From Erysipelotrichales bacterium (lineage in GTDB: Bacteria; Bacillota_I; Bacilli_A; Erysipelotrichales; Erysipelotrichaceae), in contig CAJTJP010000003.1 of assembly GCA_910576855.1 (NCBI GenBank), positions 62,001 to 126,000 of the forward strand: a stretch of DNA of 64,000 nucleotides, given 5' to 3'. A program made the position numbers and the translations under genes. Position 1 is the first letter of the stretch; each line of letters starts with the position of its first letter. The notes under the pieces are model-generated. The model was not told where the DNA came from. It did no database searches and saw only the letters and a list, made by a program, of their open reading frames with translations. Below are positions 34,779 to 44,978 of the stretch, piece after piece.

Positions 34779-34807
34779 TTCACTTTTCCCCTTGTGCAGT
34801 GTATAAT
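34779..34807 (+). promoter_or_regulatory. Promoter of the 397-residue surface protein gene
   Basis: TTCACT (34779-34784), 17-nt spacer, TATAAT (34802-34807); ATG 38 nt downstream behind AAAGGAAGGGAAAG. Confidence 0.7.
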
Positions 34808-34844
34808 AATATATATCTTATAAAGGAAGGGAAAGAGATTTATT

Positions 34845-36038
34845 ATGAAAAAGCTTTATATAAAAGTGGGATTCATTATCATTGGCTTGATAACTTTATC
34901 ACTTGGATTTTACGGAGTAAATAATTTTGTTCGCGCAGAGGGGGACACTCAAGTCTTTTCAATTTATTTTAACGGGGATGTTGATCAAATTCAAGTTATG
35001 AATATGAAAATTGACGGGGTAACGATGTTTCCTGTTTTTCTTGATAACTCTATGAATAATGCAGGGCCGTTTCAAGTACTTGCGAATCCAAATGCGATTA
35101 CCGTAGAATCTCAAATACCGGGTACCTTTCATTTAGAGTTCTTATCAAAGGATTATAACTTTCATCCGAATGTCATAATATTAGACCCGGCAGACGCAGC
35201 AAACCCGATAGATATTAATGCAGATTATGATCCAAATCATTTGACGGAGCATATGGTACACATCAAAGACAGCGGGAATACAGAAAAAACATCGTTCGCA
35301 AATGATGAAACAGCGAATGTTTCCTTTACATCAGCATATCCGAATTATGTCGTTTATTACAGTATGCAGGATGAAGGCACATGGCAGCAGGCAAACGGCG
35401 GCAGTATTGATGTAACCGCAATTTCCGATCAAGCCCATGACAGAGTGGTTGAATATCGCTTTGCGGGCTATTATGATAATGAACCGGCTCCGACATTAGA
35501 TGAGCTGCAGGATGCGCAACATCTACAAACTGCAATCGTGCATTTTGAGGCAGAGGCGAACGGTGATCCTAATGATGATACTACAGGAGGACAGCCGCCG
35601 GTCGATCCGGGAAATGATGACACCGACCCTGATGCTCCCGATCCTGACAACACGGGCAATACGAATCCGGATGATCCTAATGCGGACGATAACGATCCGA
35701 CTAACCCAAATCCCGATTTAGATGATACAGACCCTGACGATACTGATCCTAATAATGATAACAATAATCCTGATAACGATAATAACGATACCAATCTTCC
35801 TAATAATGACGATGATGATACAGACCCTGATAACGATATTTTGACCCCCGATAATTCAAATGAGGGTAATGATACAAGCAATCCCGATAACGAACCGACT
35901 GCTTCTCAGCCCGATAATTTAACCGGCGCAAATACCGGGGATTATACAAATGCCGTATTATGGATTACGGCAGGCGTTGTAGGTTATTTCTGTGTCGTAT
36001 ATCCAATCAGAAAAAGAATGGGTGAACAGAATAAATAA
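34845..36038 (+). CDS. Surface protein with Asp/Asn/Pro spacer and sortase-type tail, 397 aa
   Basis: Signal peptide (residues 1-31), two beta-rich domains related to those of the upstream paralogue (residues 35-235), then about 110 residues of almost only Asp, Asn, Pro and Thr (e.g. DDTDPDDTDPNNDNNNPD), a flexible acidic wall-spanning spacer. The C-terminus has TGANTGDYTN, a hydrophobic helix and the basic RKRMGEQNK tail. It differs from its paralogue by a longer spacer and by lacking the extra domain. Its own promoter carries the 28-nt tandem repeats. Function unknown; the acidic spacer may bind calcium. Confidence 0.85.
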   Translation: MKKLYIKVGFIIIGLITLSLGFYGVNNFVRAEGDTQVFSIYFNGDVDQIQVMNMKIDGVTMFPVFLDNSMNNAGPFQVLANPNAITVESQIPGTFHLEFLSKDYNFHPNVIILDPADAANPIDINADYDPNHLTEHMVHIKDSGNTEKTSFANDETANVSFTSAYPNYVVYYSMQDEGTWQQANGGSIDVTAISDQAHDRVVEYRFAGYYDNEPAPTLDELQDAQHLQTAIVHFEAEANGDPNDDTTGGQPPVDPGNDDTDPDAPDPDNTGNTNPDDPNADDNDPTNPNPDLDDTDPDDTDPNNDNNNPDNDNNDTNLPNNDDDDTDPDNDILTPDNSNEGNDTSNPDNEPTASQPDNLTGANTGDYTNAVLWITAGVVGYFCVVYPIRKRMGEQNK

Positions 36039-36043
36039 AAATG

Positions 36044-36066
36044 AAAACCGCGGCAAGCGGTTTTTT
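36044..36066 (+). terminator. Terminator of the 397-residue surface protein gene
   Basis: AACCGC (36046-36051) / GCGGTT (36057-36062), with a T run after and A's before. Confidence 0.9.
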
Positions 36067-36201
36067 CATTGCACAATCATACTGTCATATTTTTTCGGCA
36101 GATATAAGCAGCTCACTTCATCTTTCATTCGGGACAGATTCAGATGGCATCGGCTCAATGATATATTGCATCGCAATATTTATAAAGGCCGTCCTTTCAT
36201 A

Positions 36202-36225
36202 AGAAAAGGCATACCTAGGTATGCC
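36202..36225 (-). terminator. Terminator of the tagO-like gene
   Basis: GGCATAC-CTAG-GTATGCC at 36208-36225, followed on the minus strand by TTTTCTT. Confidence 0.8.
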
Positions 36226-36226
36226 C

Positions 36227-37339
36227 CTATATATCATGCTCAGGAAGCTTCTTATCAAGCTTTTCCTCGATTTCCTCCTCTAACGGCGGCTTTTTCAATG
36301 CCTTGCGAATTACATCGATAACTGATAAAATCGGATGATATTGCGGTGATATCATATGCGATATTTCTAAAAACAGCTCTACACCGACTGCCATTACGAT
36401 CAAGGCAATCAATCCGATCGTTTTATTGACGATATACAAATAAGCAGTAAAGCCGAATAGGCCGGTGACTGCATACAGAATCAACACGGTATTGCGATGA
36501 CCGAAGCGCCGCATAAGAACATGATGCAGATGATTCTTATCGGCATCGGAGAAGCTTTTACCAAGCAGCTTTCTGCGGATGATCGCACTGATCGTATCCA
36601 AAATCGGAATTCCCAGTAACAGAATCGGTAAGCCGAGTGTAATCAAGGTCGAGCTCTTAAAGCCCAATAAGGAAATCGCTGAAATAACGAAGCCCAAAAA
36701 TAACGCACCGCAGTCACCCATAAATATGCTTGCGGGATGTGAATTATATAAGAGAAAGCCCAACGTACTGCCTGCCAAAATCAGCGACAGCATCATAATA
36801 TCTGATCGGCCCTCTAATAAGGAAAGGGTTGCGATCACCACAAGAATGATTACAGAAATACCGCCTGCCAAGCCGTCCAAGCCATCAATCAAATTAATCG
36901 CGTTGGTGATACCGATAATCCAAACAAAGGTCACCAACAAGGATATCAAGCCAAGATTGATTGAAATACCGAAGGGCAAGCGTATCGCATCTAAGGTTAC
37001 ACTGCCGAACGATATCAATATCAATGCAGCGACAAACTGAAACATCAGCTTATACCGCGGCCTTAAATCAAGCATATCATCTATAAGACCGCCGATAAAC
37101 ATGACCGTAGCACCGATCAAGATACGATTCAAAGCGTCATCGACCTTCACGAACATTGCCATTGTGATAATAAAAGACACATAGATTGCGACTCCGCCGA
37201 TACGTGCAATTTTTTTTGTGTGAATCGTTCGCTCATTCATCTCCGCATAAATATCAAGGCGATAAGCAATCTTCTTTAATATCGGCGTCAATAAGGCCGA
37301 CATCAGAAAAGGAATGAATAAATACTTCAGCCATTCCAT
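36227..37339 (-). CDS. tagO: Undecaprenyl-phosphate GlcNAc-1-phosphate transferase (TagO/WecA type), 370 aa
   Basis: Polytopic enzyme that puts GlcNAc-1-phosphate on undecaprenyl phosphate, the first step of teichoic acid or polysaccharide linkage-unit synthesis. It has about 11 membrane segments. Family motifs: IHTKKIARIGGVAIY near residue 40, FIGGLIDDMLDLRPRYK (Asp pair) near 81-97, NAINLIDGLDGLAGG near 146-160, FMGDCGALFLGF near 206, and the HLHHVLMRRFGHR loop near 270. The acidic C-terminal tail is unusual in composition. RBS AAGGAGGTG. It follows mreB by 20 nt, so wall elongation and polymer synthesis are co-transcribed. Confidence 0.92.
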   Translation of the reverse strand: MEWLKYLFIPFLMSALLTPILKKIAYRLDIYAEMNERTIHTKKIARIGGVAIYVSFIITMAMFVKVDDALNRILIGATVMFIGGLIDDMLDLRPRYKLMFQFVAALILISFGSVTLDAIRLPFGISINLGLISLLVTFVWIIGITNAINLIDGLDGLAGGISVIILVVIATLSLLEGRSDIMMLSLILAGSTLGFLLYNSHPASIFMGDCGALFLGFVISAISLLGFKSSTLITLGLPILLLGIPILDTISAIIRRKLLGKSFSDADKNHLHHVLMRRFGHRNTVLILYAVTGLFGFTAYLYIVNKTIGLIALIVMAVGVELFLEISHMISPQYHPILSVIDVIRKALKKPPLEEEIEEKLDKKLPEHDI

Positions 37340-37359
37340 TTCCTACACCTCCTTGACCC

Positions 37360-38352
37360 CTATTCTACAAGATGTAGATTTTCAAGCATTACCCCTGTTC
37401 CCTCCGCAACACAGCGTAATGCGTTATCCGCTACATAAACAGGAATATGAAGCTCATTTCGCAACAGCTCATCAATGCCGTGCAGCAGCGCACCGCCGCC
37501 TGTCAGCACGATTCCGCGTGTTACGATATCGCTCGCCAACTCAGGCGGTGTTTGTTCCAAAACCGTTTTACAGGCTCTTACGATTTCCTGAAGTGATTCT
37601 CTGATGCTTTCCTCAACCTGTTCACTTGTCAAAGTAATTGTATGCGGCAAGCCGGTCACAAGATCACGGCCGCTGACCTCGATGGAATCATGGCGTGAGC
37701 CCTTCCATGCGGTACCGACCTTTTTCTTGATCTCCTCAGCAGTACGATCGCCGATCAACAGCTTCTTTTCTTCCTTAACAAATTTCAAAATATCCTTATC
37801 CAGTGTATCACCGGCAATTTTCAATGAAGTAGATGAAACGATTTCACCCAAGGAAAGGACTGCGACATCAGTCGTACCACCGCCGATATCAAGCACCATA
37901 CAGCCGCTCGGCTTAGAAATATCCAAGCCGGCACCGACAGCCGCAACCTTCGGCTCTTCTTCGATATAAACCTTTTTCGCTCCCGCTCGATAAGCACTGT
38001 CACGTATCGCATTACGCTCTACTGAAGTAATATTGCTCGGGCAGCAAATCAAAATCGTAGGACGCTTGAACATGCCCTTTAATTCCAATTTCTTTAAAAA
38101 GAAATTCAGCATGATTTCCGTTACTTCAAAATCCGCAATTACGCCGTCCTTCATCGGACGAATTGCCATCACTCTGCCCGGTGTTCTGCCAAGCATATCC
38201 TTAGCATCCTGACCTGCAGCCAAGCATTTCTTTGTGCTTGCATCTATCGCAACAACGCTGGGTTCATCAATTACGACACCCTCGCCTTTGACATATATCA
38301 ATAAATTCGCAGTACCTAAATCGATACCGACCTCTTTAGAGAAAAAACTCAT
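37360..38352 (-). CDS. mreB: Rod-shape protein MreB/Mbl
   Basis: Actin-like filament protein guiding peptidoglycan elongation, 330 residues. Nucleotide-binding segments: GIDLGTANLLIYVKG near residues 9-23, DIGGGTTDVAVLSLG near 157-171, and GIVLTGGGALLHGI near 286-299. In clostridia an mreB/mbl copy lies next to spoIID-spoIIQ-spoIIID; here spoIIQ and spoIID are about 7 kb away with the GH20 gene between, and no spoIIID is seen. Promoter TATAAT at 38385-38390; RBS TGGAGGTAAC. MreB versus Mbl cannot be settled here. Confidence 0.95.
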   Translation of the reverse strand: MSFFSKEVGIDLGTANLLIYVKGEGVVIDEPSVVAIDASTKKCLAAGQDAKDMLGRTPGRVMAIRPMKDGVIADFEVTEIMLNFFLKKLELKGMFKRPTILICCPSNITSVERNAIRDSAYRAGAKKVYIEEEPKVAAVGAGLDISKPSGCMVLDIGGGTTDVAVLSLGEIVSSTSLKIAGDTLDKDILKFVKEEKKLLIGDRTAEEIKKKVGTAWKGSRHDSIEVSGRDLVTGLPHTITLTSEQVEESIRESLQEIVRACKTVLEQTPPELASDIVTRGIVLTGGGALLHGIDELLRNELHIPVYVADNALRCVAEGTGVMLENLHLVE

Positions 38353-38572
38353 AGTCTATGTTACCTCCATTTCGCATTTATATCATTATACCACACTTTT
38401 ATACTTTTATATCATTAATCCATACTTTTCATTTATAACTTCTCCGTTTGTATCGGCATTCGTACAATAACGATTCATTATTCATTGATAAAATGATTAA
38501 AAATCACATCTGTAACCTCAAATTCCTTTTCTTATCAGAATACTATTCCGGTATATAAAGCTTCTTTAAGAT

Positions 38573-38614
38573 AAAAAAAACAAGGCATAAATGCCATTTG
38601 CATCTATACCTTGT
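38573..38614 (-). terminator. Terminator of the EEP-GH20 gene
   Basis: On the minus strand a long interrupted stem (ACAAGG-ATA-ATGC / GCAT-TAT-CCTTGT) is followed by eight T. Confidence 0.88.
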
Positions 38615-38624
38615 CTATGGTTCA

Positions 38625-41600
38625 TTAATTATTCTCTTGTTTTCTGCGTGTTACATAAACTGCAGAGCCGACAAGCAGTAATAATGTTACCCAAGCCATT
38701 GCGCTTGAACTTTGTTGTGAAGCACCTGTTCCCTTGATCGGAGAATTCGGCTTGATTGTTTCATTTGTACTCGGCGCTGTCGTTGATACGATTGCATAAT
38801 GAGAATTATGCGTTGTTCTGAAGTTAATCGTATTATTTTCAATCCAGCTAGGAACAAATGTAATATCACCTGAATCAGAGATATACACAACTCTTAAGCT
38901 CTTACCGAGCATTGTCTTATCAAGCTGAATGCTCATAAGCATATTAACAGTTTTATCAACCTTAACCCTATTACCGTCACTGTCTACAAAATAGATATCA
39001 AGCAATTTTTCAAAGCTGTATTTTGTTAAGAATGTCTTATCCTTAATTGTAGCTTCGAATGCTTTTAGCATCGCTTCATCGTAGCGATCGATCGCGAGCT
39101 TAACATCACCTAAATCGATATCTGTTTTAACAGTTACTTCATCCTTCTTATAAACATTGTTATAATCAGGCTTAGGATTCGGTTTATTGTAGTTTTCTAA
39201 AGCTTTTGCCGCTTTTACCAATGCGTTCCATGCAGAATCCGCATCAGCCTGTACAGCTTCGCTGTCCTTGTTTACCTTTTCAGCATTTGTATAAGCTTTC
39301 TTAAAGGCATCAGCCATTGTTTTCGGATAATCGCTCAGCTTCTTCAACAGATAACTGTAATCCTTGATTGCCTTCTGCAGCTTTGTCTTATCAGCTGTTT
39401 TCACAAGTGCCTTCTCAGCATCCTTTATGAGCTGTAATGCTTCCTCAACATCTGCCTTAGTTGCGGTTTCATCAGCCATTACAGTCTCACCGTTCGCAAT
39501 CGCATCCTGTAATGCTTGATAGCTTACCTTTGTATAACCGTCTGCCTTAATAGCGCTTGCAGCTTTGATTGCTTCTGCTAAAGCTGTTTTATCAACCTTT
39601 TCTTTCAGGATATCCATAGCTGTTTTCAATGCTTCAACGGTAGCTTGAACATTCGCTTCTGTTGCGAATTCATCAGCACTTACTTCTTTCGCGTAATCCA
39701 ACAACTCACAGAATTCACTCCAGCTTTCATCAGTGTAATTACCCGCTTCAACTTGATCAAGTTCACTGATCAATTGATCTAATTCACTCTTATCCACTGA
39801 CTGAGAATCAACATCGGTCAATTTGATGTGATCTAACCAATGACTGCCGGCAGGAATGCTGCTTACGATATTGAACAGATACAGCTTACCTAAATCCTGA
39901 GGTGCAGCTACACGATAAGCATAATCCTTACCGATGCAGACTTCTGTTTCTCCCGGCGGAGTTACATAAACACTGTAAGTGGACTTGCCCAAATCTACAG
40001 CGAAGCGTACATGATAAGAGGTATTCGGTTCATAGGTCAAGTCGCTTTGTACAAAACCGACTGCCTTTCCATCTACTTTATTTCCATTATATGCACCGAA
40101 TTTTCCGTCCTTATACATACGCATCAGCATCGGAATCTGTGTATAAGAGGTATGGTTGGAATCATAGGCACCCAAGCCAACCGGAATATCAACAATTCCT
40201 TTATCCTCAGTTGTTGTAACCATATCGAATTCTACATTTACCTTATCGGAAGTATTCTTGCCGATTTGTCTTTGTGCCGTAGTTGCACCCGAAGTATCCG
40301 GAGACAGAGCCAATAATGCATCGATAGAAGGTCTCGGATTATCATCTAACGGCGCATATACCTCGAACTCATAAATACTGCCGCTGTAGAGGTTATTGTT
40401 ACCGGTATTTTTCCATCTTTCTTTCTGCACATATTTTACATAGCGTGCATCAACAGACTCGATACTGATTTTTTCAATCGCAGATACACCTGCAGCGACT
40501 ACCACCTGTGCTTCATTTTTGCGATATACAGGCTCAAAGTTTACTCCGTCCGTTGATACTTGAATTTCATATTTACCAACCTTAGACTCATAATTGATAA
40601 CTAAATCACCGATATTGTATACATCACCGAGATCAACCAACAGCCACTGCTCATCTTTGTCTTTCGCAAAGGATACACGTGAGTCCTTGCTGACAACACC
40701 GTCAACAGCCATTTCCGCCGTAAAGCGTCCGTCACTAACCTCTAGTCCCGATACGCTGACAGTTTTATTCAACGCCAAGTTCTCTCTGACAATACCCATT
40801 TTTTCCAATACTTCATCATCACTCAATGCACGATTATAAACAGACATTTTAGAAAGCGTGCCTTTTGTGTTTTCAAACACTTTTTCAACCGGCAATACAA
40901 ATGTAGAGCTTTGCTGAGTTTTACCGGCAATCGTCGTATTAGTCAGCTTACCGTTACCGATTTGCTTACCGTCAACATACAATGTCAGATTTTTATTATC
41001 ACATACTAATGCAAGTGAAATCTCTTTATTTGCTTTCGGTGTATAGTTAAATGTGAATTCATATTGATCTCTTGCATAGCTTAATTTACCGAGCTTATTC
41101 ACATAAAATGTTCCGTCAGCTCCCGCAAACAGCGTTGCATTCTCATTCAATTCATCTAACGTCAGATTCATAAATACAGAGTAAGGATATCCGATGCTGT
41201 TCATCGGTAAAGACAGATAACCTGTACCGTCAAATATCACTGCACCGTCAGCTGCAGAAGCCTTTGTCAAGCTTGCATCATAGCCATTTGTGCTGTTATC
41301 CTTGACTGTCGTTCCGTTTTCCTCGAAATCATATTCGGCAATCAAATCCGTATCAGATTCTACATAACGTCCCGGATTCGCATTCGGTACCTTATTTTGC
41401 AGAGCATCGATGCGCTCTCTGAACTGTGCATAGGTCTGTCCGTTGTCATCCTCACCATACCATGTTTTTTCTGATACAAGTGATACGGCATCTTTGATAC
41501 GATCATGAATATCAAACCAAGAGAAACCGGTTCTGAAGGATGTCATATCATTCCATAATGCGAAAGATGCACCCTTTGTCTGTGGATGTGCCACCGGCAT

Positions 41601-44600
41601 AATTGCTTCACCGGATGGATTTCTTCCGGATTTAAAGTCATTTACTTCAAATTTTTCATACAGTTTTTTCGTATCGAAGCGATCCGGATATCCGGCATTT
41701 GCCGCAGGAACAATATATAACCATCCGCCATAGGTATTAATTACATCATAACCGGCATTATAAGTTTCATGAACGTCAGCCCAATACGGCGCCCATAAAT
41801 TCATTACAATATCACTTGTTACCGGAGTAGTACCATTGAAACCGTTTTTACCTAAGGAAGCCCAAGCACGGCTTTGATAGCCCTTAGCATTTACATATTT
41901 TGCGAAATGATCGGTCCATTTACGCATTTGTTCGCCATAAGCTTTATCATATTCATCAGTACCGATATGGAAGTTTTCACTTTGAATTACCGGATCGGGA
42001 CCGTCTAAAAATTCATCAATCAGATTTTCTATTATTTTCGCATTCGCATTGAACGCATCCTCAGTTCTGATATCCAAATATCCTGCTTTCCACATGACAA
42101 CGCCTTCAATATCCTTTAAAGCATCGGCATGATATGGAGTATCAAGCTCTGTGATTACATCAATACCGTATACTTTCATATCTTTCTGATACTGACGATA
42201 TTCCTCTTGCGTGTAATAACCGTCTTTTGCGTTAATGGAAGGATATACTTTACTTTCCAAACGGAATGCGCTGTAGCCGGACTGTCCCCAGTAGTCATTA
42301 ATGTGAATATGTGCTTCATTCATCTTATAGAAAGACATATAAATTGTCATTTCTTCAAGATATTCCAACGGAATATACATTCTGCCGACATCGATCATAC
42401 CGGCACGTACTTCATACTGCGGATAATCTCTTGTCAGACCTTTTGGCGCTGTATTATCATTTTGATATAAAATCTGAGTAATTGAAGCAGCACCGTAAAT
42501 CCATCCGTTTTCAGTATTGCCCGGTGCGGAAATTGTAACTGCTTCCGCAATATCCATATAATAGCCTTCTGTTCCTAACTCATCTGTTGTATAGTTAGCA
42601 GCGAATACGATATCGCCTGCTTTTCCACTCGCCGCCTTTACTACATTGAGTTCCATACCCAACATATCTTTTAAATATGTTTTTAAAACATCAGCTGCGG
42701 CTTTTTGACTGTCTGATGTATAGACAATCTGTGAACTTGCGGTTAATTGGAATGTACCGGTTCCGCCCTTCCATTCTCTTAAGCCCGGAAGTACATTTGG
42801 TTTCGCATTACCGCTTGCTGCATATTGACCCGGAACAGTAATCTTAATATCAGCCTCACTGCATGCAACATCGTCTTCGTCGTTCAAATTCTTCACCTGA
42901 TACATTACATTCACATCCATGTCCTGTAATGGTGTATAGACGCTGCCATCCCTCGCAACAACCTGCTTGTTGTCGCTTCCATATAAGCTGATTTCAAATC
43001 CTTCCGGTACTTCAGGCATCTTCAGCTGATTGCCCTCGATTGTTGGAGCTTCATTGTTCAGCTGTTTCAAAACATCCTCAGCTGTAATTACCGTACGATC
43101 CACTTGCTTATAAATTTCAAATTCATAAATACTGCCGCTATATTGTTTTTTATTGCTTGTATGAGTCCAGCGTTTTAACTGTACATAACGAACATAGCGC
43201 GCTTTAATTGGATTAATATCAATTTCTTTGATTTCAGATGGTCCGCCATCCGGCAAATCTGTTGCAGTATACACATCTGTATAATTAACACCGTCAGTAG
43301 AAACCTGAATCTTGAATGACGGTGGGCAAGACTCATAGTTCAATACGAAATGAGATACCGTTCTTCTGAAACCGAAGTCTACTTGAAGCCATTGCTCATC
43401 CTTATCTTTCGCAAAAGATACACGAGATTCATTGCTAACAGCCCCATCTACTGCCATCGGTCCTGTGAATCTACCGTCATTTACTTCCAATCCGGAAACA
43501 GTAACTGTCTGATTCAATGCTAAGTTATCATAATTTTTCGCATCAGGATCCTTTTCATAAACTTCAAACTCATAAATACTGCCGCTGTAGTATTTACCGT
43601 TAGATGAATGCTTCCAGCGTTTTAACTGTACGTACTTCACATATCTTGCATTCACCGGTTCAATATCAATTTCTTTTATAACCGTAGGACCGCCGTCTTC
43701 CAGATTACTTTCTTCATGAACATCGGTAAATGTAGTACCGTCTGTAGAGACTTGAATTTTAAAGCTTGGGGGACAGGATTCATAATTTAATTTTAAGTGA
43801 GAAATATTATATTCTTGTCCTAAATCAACTGTAAGCCATTGTTCATCAACATCTTTCGCAAAAGAAACGCGACTGGTGGAAGAAACAACACCATCTACTG
43901 CCAGCTCAGCAGCGAATCTTCCGTCATTTACTTCCAAACCGGAAACAGATACAGATTTATTCAGTGCCAAATTAGGGTATTTGGTCTGAAGCTGATTCAT
44001 TGCAGTCTGAATTTCTGCGGCTGCATTATTCACTTCTTCCTGAGTTGCACTTTCTGACAGCGTTTCTCCGGCTACCAATTTTTCATCTAATGCTTGATTA
44101 GATGCATCCGAATAACGATCTTCATCTAAGGCATTCGCCTGTTCAATAACTTTATTCAGCAACTCTCTTGAGACAACCGGTTGATCCAATAAGGTCGCAT
44201 CTAAATAGAAAAGATTATGATCTGACAATGTGGTCTCCACCATGGTAATATTATCTACTTGAATATTTCTTGTCGTAATAATATTATCTATTGCATTTGT
44301 TTTCATCGTTGCGTCAACACCATTATAAGTGTCAAACCATTTTCCGTCTTTTCCGTTTGCGGCATTATAATCCGTTAAGAACGGATTAATTTCATCATGA
44401 CTTTGATCGGTATTAAAATCTCCGAATAAAATCTTATAATCATTGGAATCACTGTCCATAATTGACTTGACTTCCAGAAGCTGTTTTGCACGTGCTTCTT
44501 GGGATTCATGCGTCAAATGCGTATTATATACGGACACTGTCTTTCCGTCGACGGTGATTTCTGATTTTATATATGCTCTGGCTTCTTTAAGACCGTCGCT

Positions 44601-44978
44601 GTTCAATGCTGCTCCGCCTGTATTAGTCAACGGCAGTTTAGATATCAAACCAATTCCATATTCTCCTACGCCGTCTGACATATTAATTGATTTCTGGAAT
44701 GCAGTATTAGTATATACACCCAGTTCTGCAAACTTTGCCAGCATATCATAACTATTACGGGTAGTATTGACATCTACTTCCTGAACACCCACGACATCTA
44801 TCGTGTTGTTTGCCAACAGCTGACTCATCTGTGCGATGTCCGGTTTTTTGCTTGCGGCAATATTAAAAGTTGCGACACGCACTGTTGTATCGGCCGCATG
44901 ACTTGTGATAGGTGTTATCAAAGTCGTCGCAAGTGCGAAAGCCATTAAAGATTTTGTCATTCTTATTAACTGTTTCAT
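38625..44978 (-). CDS. Multidomain surface enzyme: EEP phosphoesterase-GH20 hexosaminidase, 2117 aa
   Basis: Signal peptide (1-28, cut near SHAADT). Domain order by eye: endonuclease/exonuclease/phosphatase-type domain (30-275: VATFNIA, GVQEVD, YNTHLTH, FGDFNTD, SDHN); a FIVAR-like segment; two F5/8-type C (CBM32-like) domains (about 345-480 and 490-625); a GH20 domain (about 720-1200) with catalytic Asp1008-Glu1009 in FHIGTDEY; a LamG-like domain (about 1210-1390); a third F5/8-type C domain (about 1395-1540); another beta domain; three FIVAR-like helical repeats; and a tail with PIKGTGAS, a hydrophobic helix and RRKQENN. GH20 enzymes release GlcNAc/GalNAc or lacto-N-biose from host glycans. 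Joining this to a DNase/phosphoesterase-like module is unusual. Product sugar could feed the PTS at 9-15 kb. Confidence 0.92.
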   Translation of the reverse strand: MKQLIRMTKSLMAFALATTLITPITSHAADTTVRVATFNIAASKKPDIAQMSQLLANNTIDVVGVQEVDVNTTRNSYDMLAKFAELGVYTNTAFQKSINMSDGVGEYGIGLISKLPLTNTGGAALNSDGLKEARAYIKSEITVDGKTVSVYNTHLTHESQEARAKQLLEVKSIMDSDSNDYKILFGDFNTDQSHDEINPFLTDYNAANGKDGKWFDTYNGVDATMKTNAIDNIITTRNIQVDNITMVETTLSDHNLFYLDATLLDQPVVSRELLNKVIEQANALDEDRYSDASNQALDEKLVAGETLSESATQEEVNNAAAEIQTAMNQLQTKYPNLALNKSVSVSGLEVNDGRFAAELAVDGVVSSTSRVSFAKDVDEQWLTVDLGQEYNISHLKLNYESCPPSFKIQVSTDGTTFTDVHEESNLEDGGPTVIKEIDIEPVNARYVKYVQLKRWKHSSNGKYYSGSIYEFEVYEKDPDAKNYDNLALNQTVTVSGLEVNDGRFTGPMAVDGAVSNESRVSFAKDKDEQWLQVDFGFRRTVSHFVLNYESCPPSFKIQVSTDGVNYTDVYTATDLPDGGPSEIKEIDINPIKARYVRYVQLKRWTHTSNKKQYSGSIYEFEIYKQVDRTVITAEDVLKQLNNEAPTIEGNQLKMPEVPEGFEISLYGSDNKQVVARDGSVYTPLQDMDVNVMYQVKNLNDEDDVACSEADIKITVPGQYAASGNAKPNVLPGLREWKGGTGTFQLTASSQIVYTSDSQKAAADVLKTYLKDMLGMELNVVKAASGKAGDIVFAANYTTDELGTEGYYMDIAEAVTISAPGNTENGWIYGAASITQILYQNDNTAPKGLTRDYPQYEVRAGMIDVGRMYIPLEYLEEMTIYMSFYKMNEAHIHINDYWGQSGYSAFRLESKVYPSINAKDGYYTQEEYRQYQKDMKVYGIDVITELDTPYHADALKDIEGVVMWKAGYLDIRTEDAFNANAKIIENLIDEFLDGPDPVIQSENFHIGTDEYDKAYGEQMRKWTDHFAKYVNAKGYQSRAWASLGKNGFNGTTPVTSDIVMNLWAPYWADVHETYNAGYDVINTYGGWLYIVPAANAGYPDRFDTKKLYEKFEVNDFKSGRNPSGEAIMPVAHPQTKGASFALWNDMTSFRTGFSWFDIHDRIKDAVSLVSEKTWYGEDDNGQTYAQFRERIDALQNKVPNANPGRYVESDTDLIAEYDFEENGTTVKDNSTNGYDASLTKASAADGAVIFDGTGYLSLPMNSIGYPYSVFMNLTLDELNENATLFAGADGTFYVNKLGKLSYARDQYEFTFNYTPKANKEISLALVCDNKNLTLYVDGKQIGNGKLTNTTIAGKTQQSSTFVLPVEKVFENTKGTLSKMSVYNRALSDDEVLEKMGIVRENLALNKTVSVSGLEVSDGRFTAEMAVDGVVSKDSRVSFAKDKDEQWLLVDLGDVYNIGDLVINYESKVGKYEIQVSTDGVNFEPVYRKNEAQVVVAAGVSAIEKISIESVDARYVKYVQKERWKNTGNNNLYSGSIYEFEVYAPLDDNPRPSIDALLALSPDTSGATTAQRQIGKNTSDKVNVEFDMVTTTEDKGIVDIPVGLGAYDSNHTSYTQIPMLMRMYKDGKFGAYNGNKVDGKAVGFVQSDLTYEPNTSYHVRFAVDLGKSTYSVYVTPPGETEVCIGKDYAYRVAAPQDLGKLYLFNIVSSIPAGSHWLDHIKLTDVDSQSVDKSELDQLISELDQVEAGNYTDESWSEFCELLDYAKEVSADEFATEANVQATVEALKTAMDILKEKVDKTALAEAIKAASAIKADGYTKVSYQALQDAIANGETVMADETATKADVEEALQLIKDAEKALVKTADKTKLQKAIKDYSYLLKKLSDYPKTMADAFKKAYTNAEKVNKDSEAVQADADSAWNALVKAAKALENYNKPNPKPDYNNVYKKDEVTVKTDIDLGDVKLAIDRYDEAMLKAFEATIKDKTFLTKYSFEKLLDIYFVDSDGNRVKVDKTVNMLMSIQLDKTMLGKSLRVVYISDSGDITFVPSWIENNTINFRTTHNSHYAIVSTTAPSTNETIKPNSPIKGTGASQQSSSAMAWVTLLLLVGSAVYVTRRKQENN

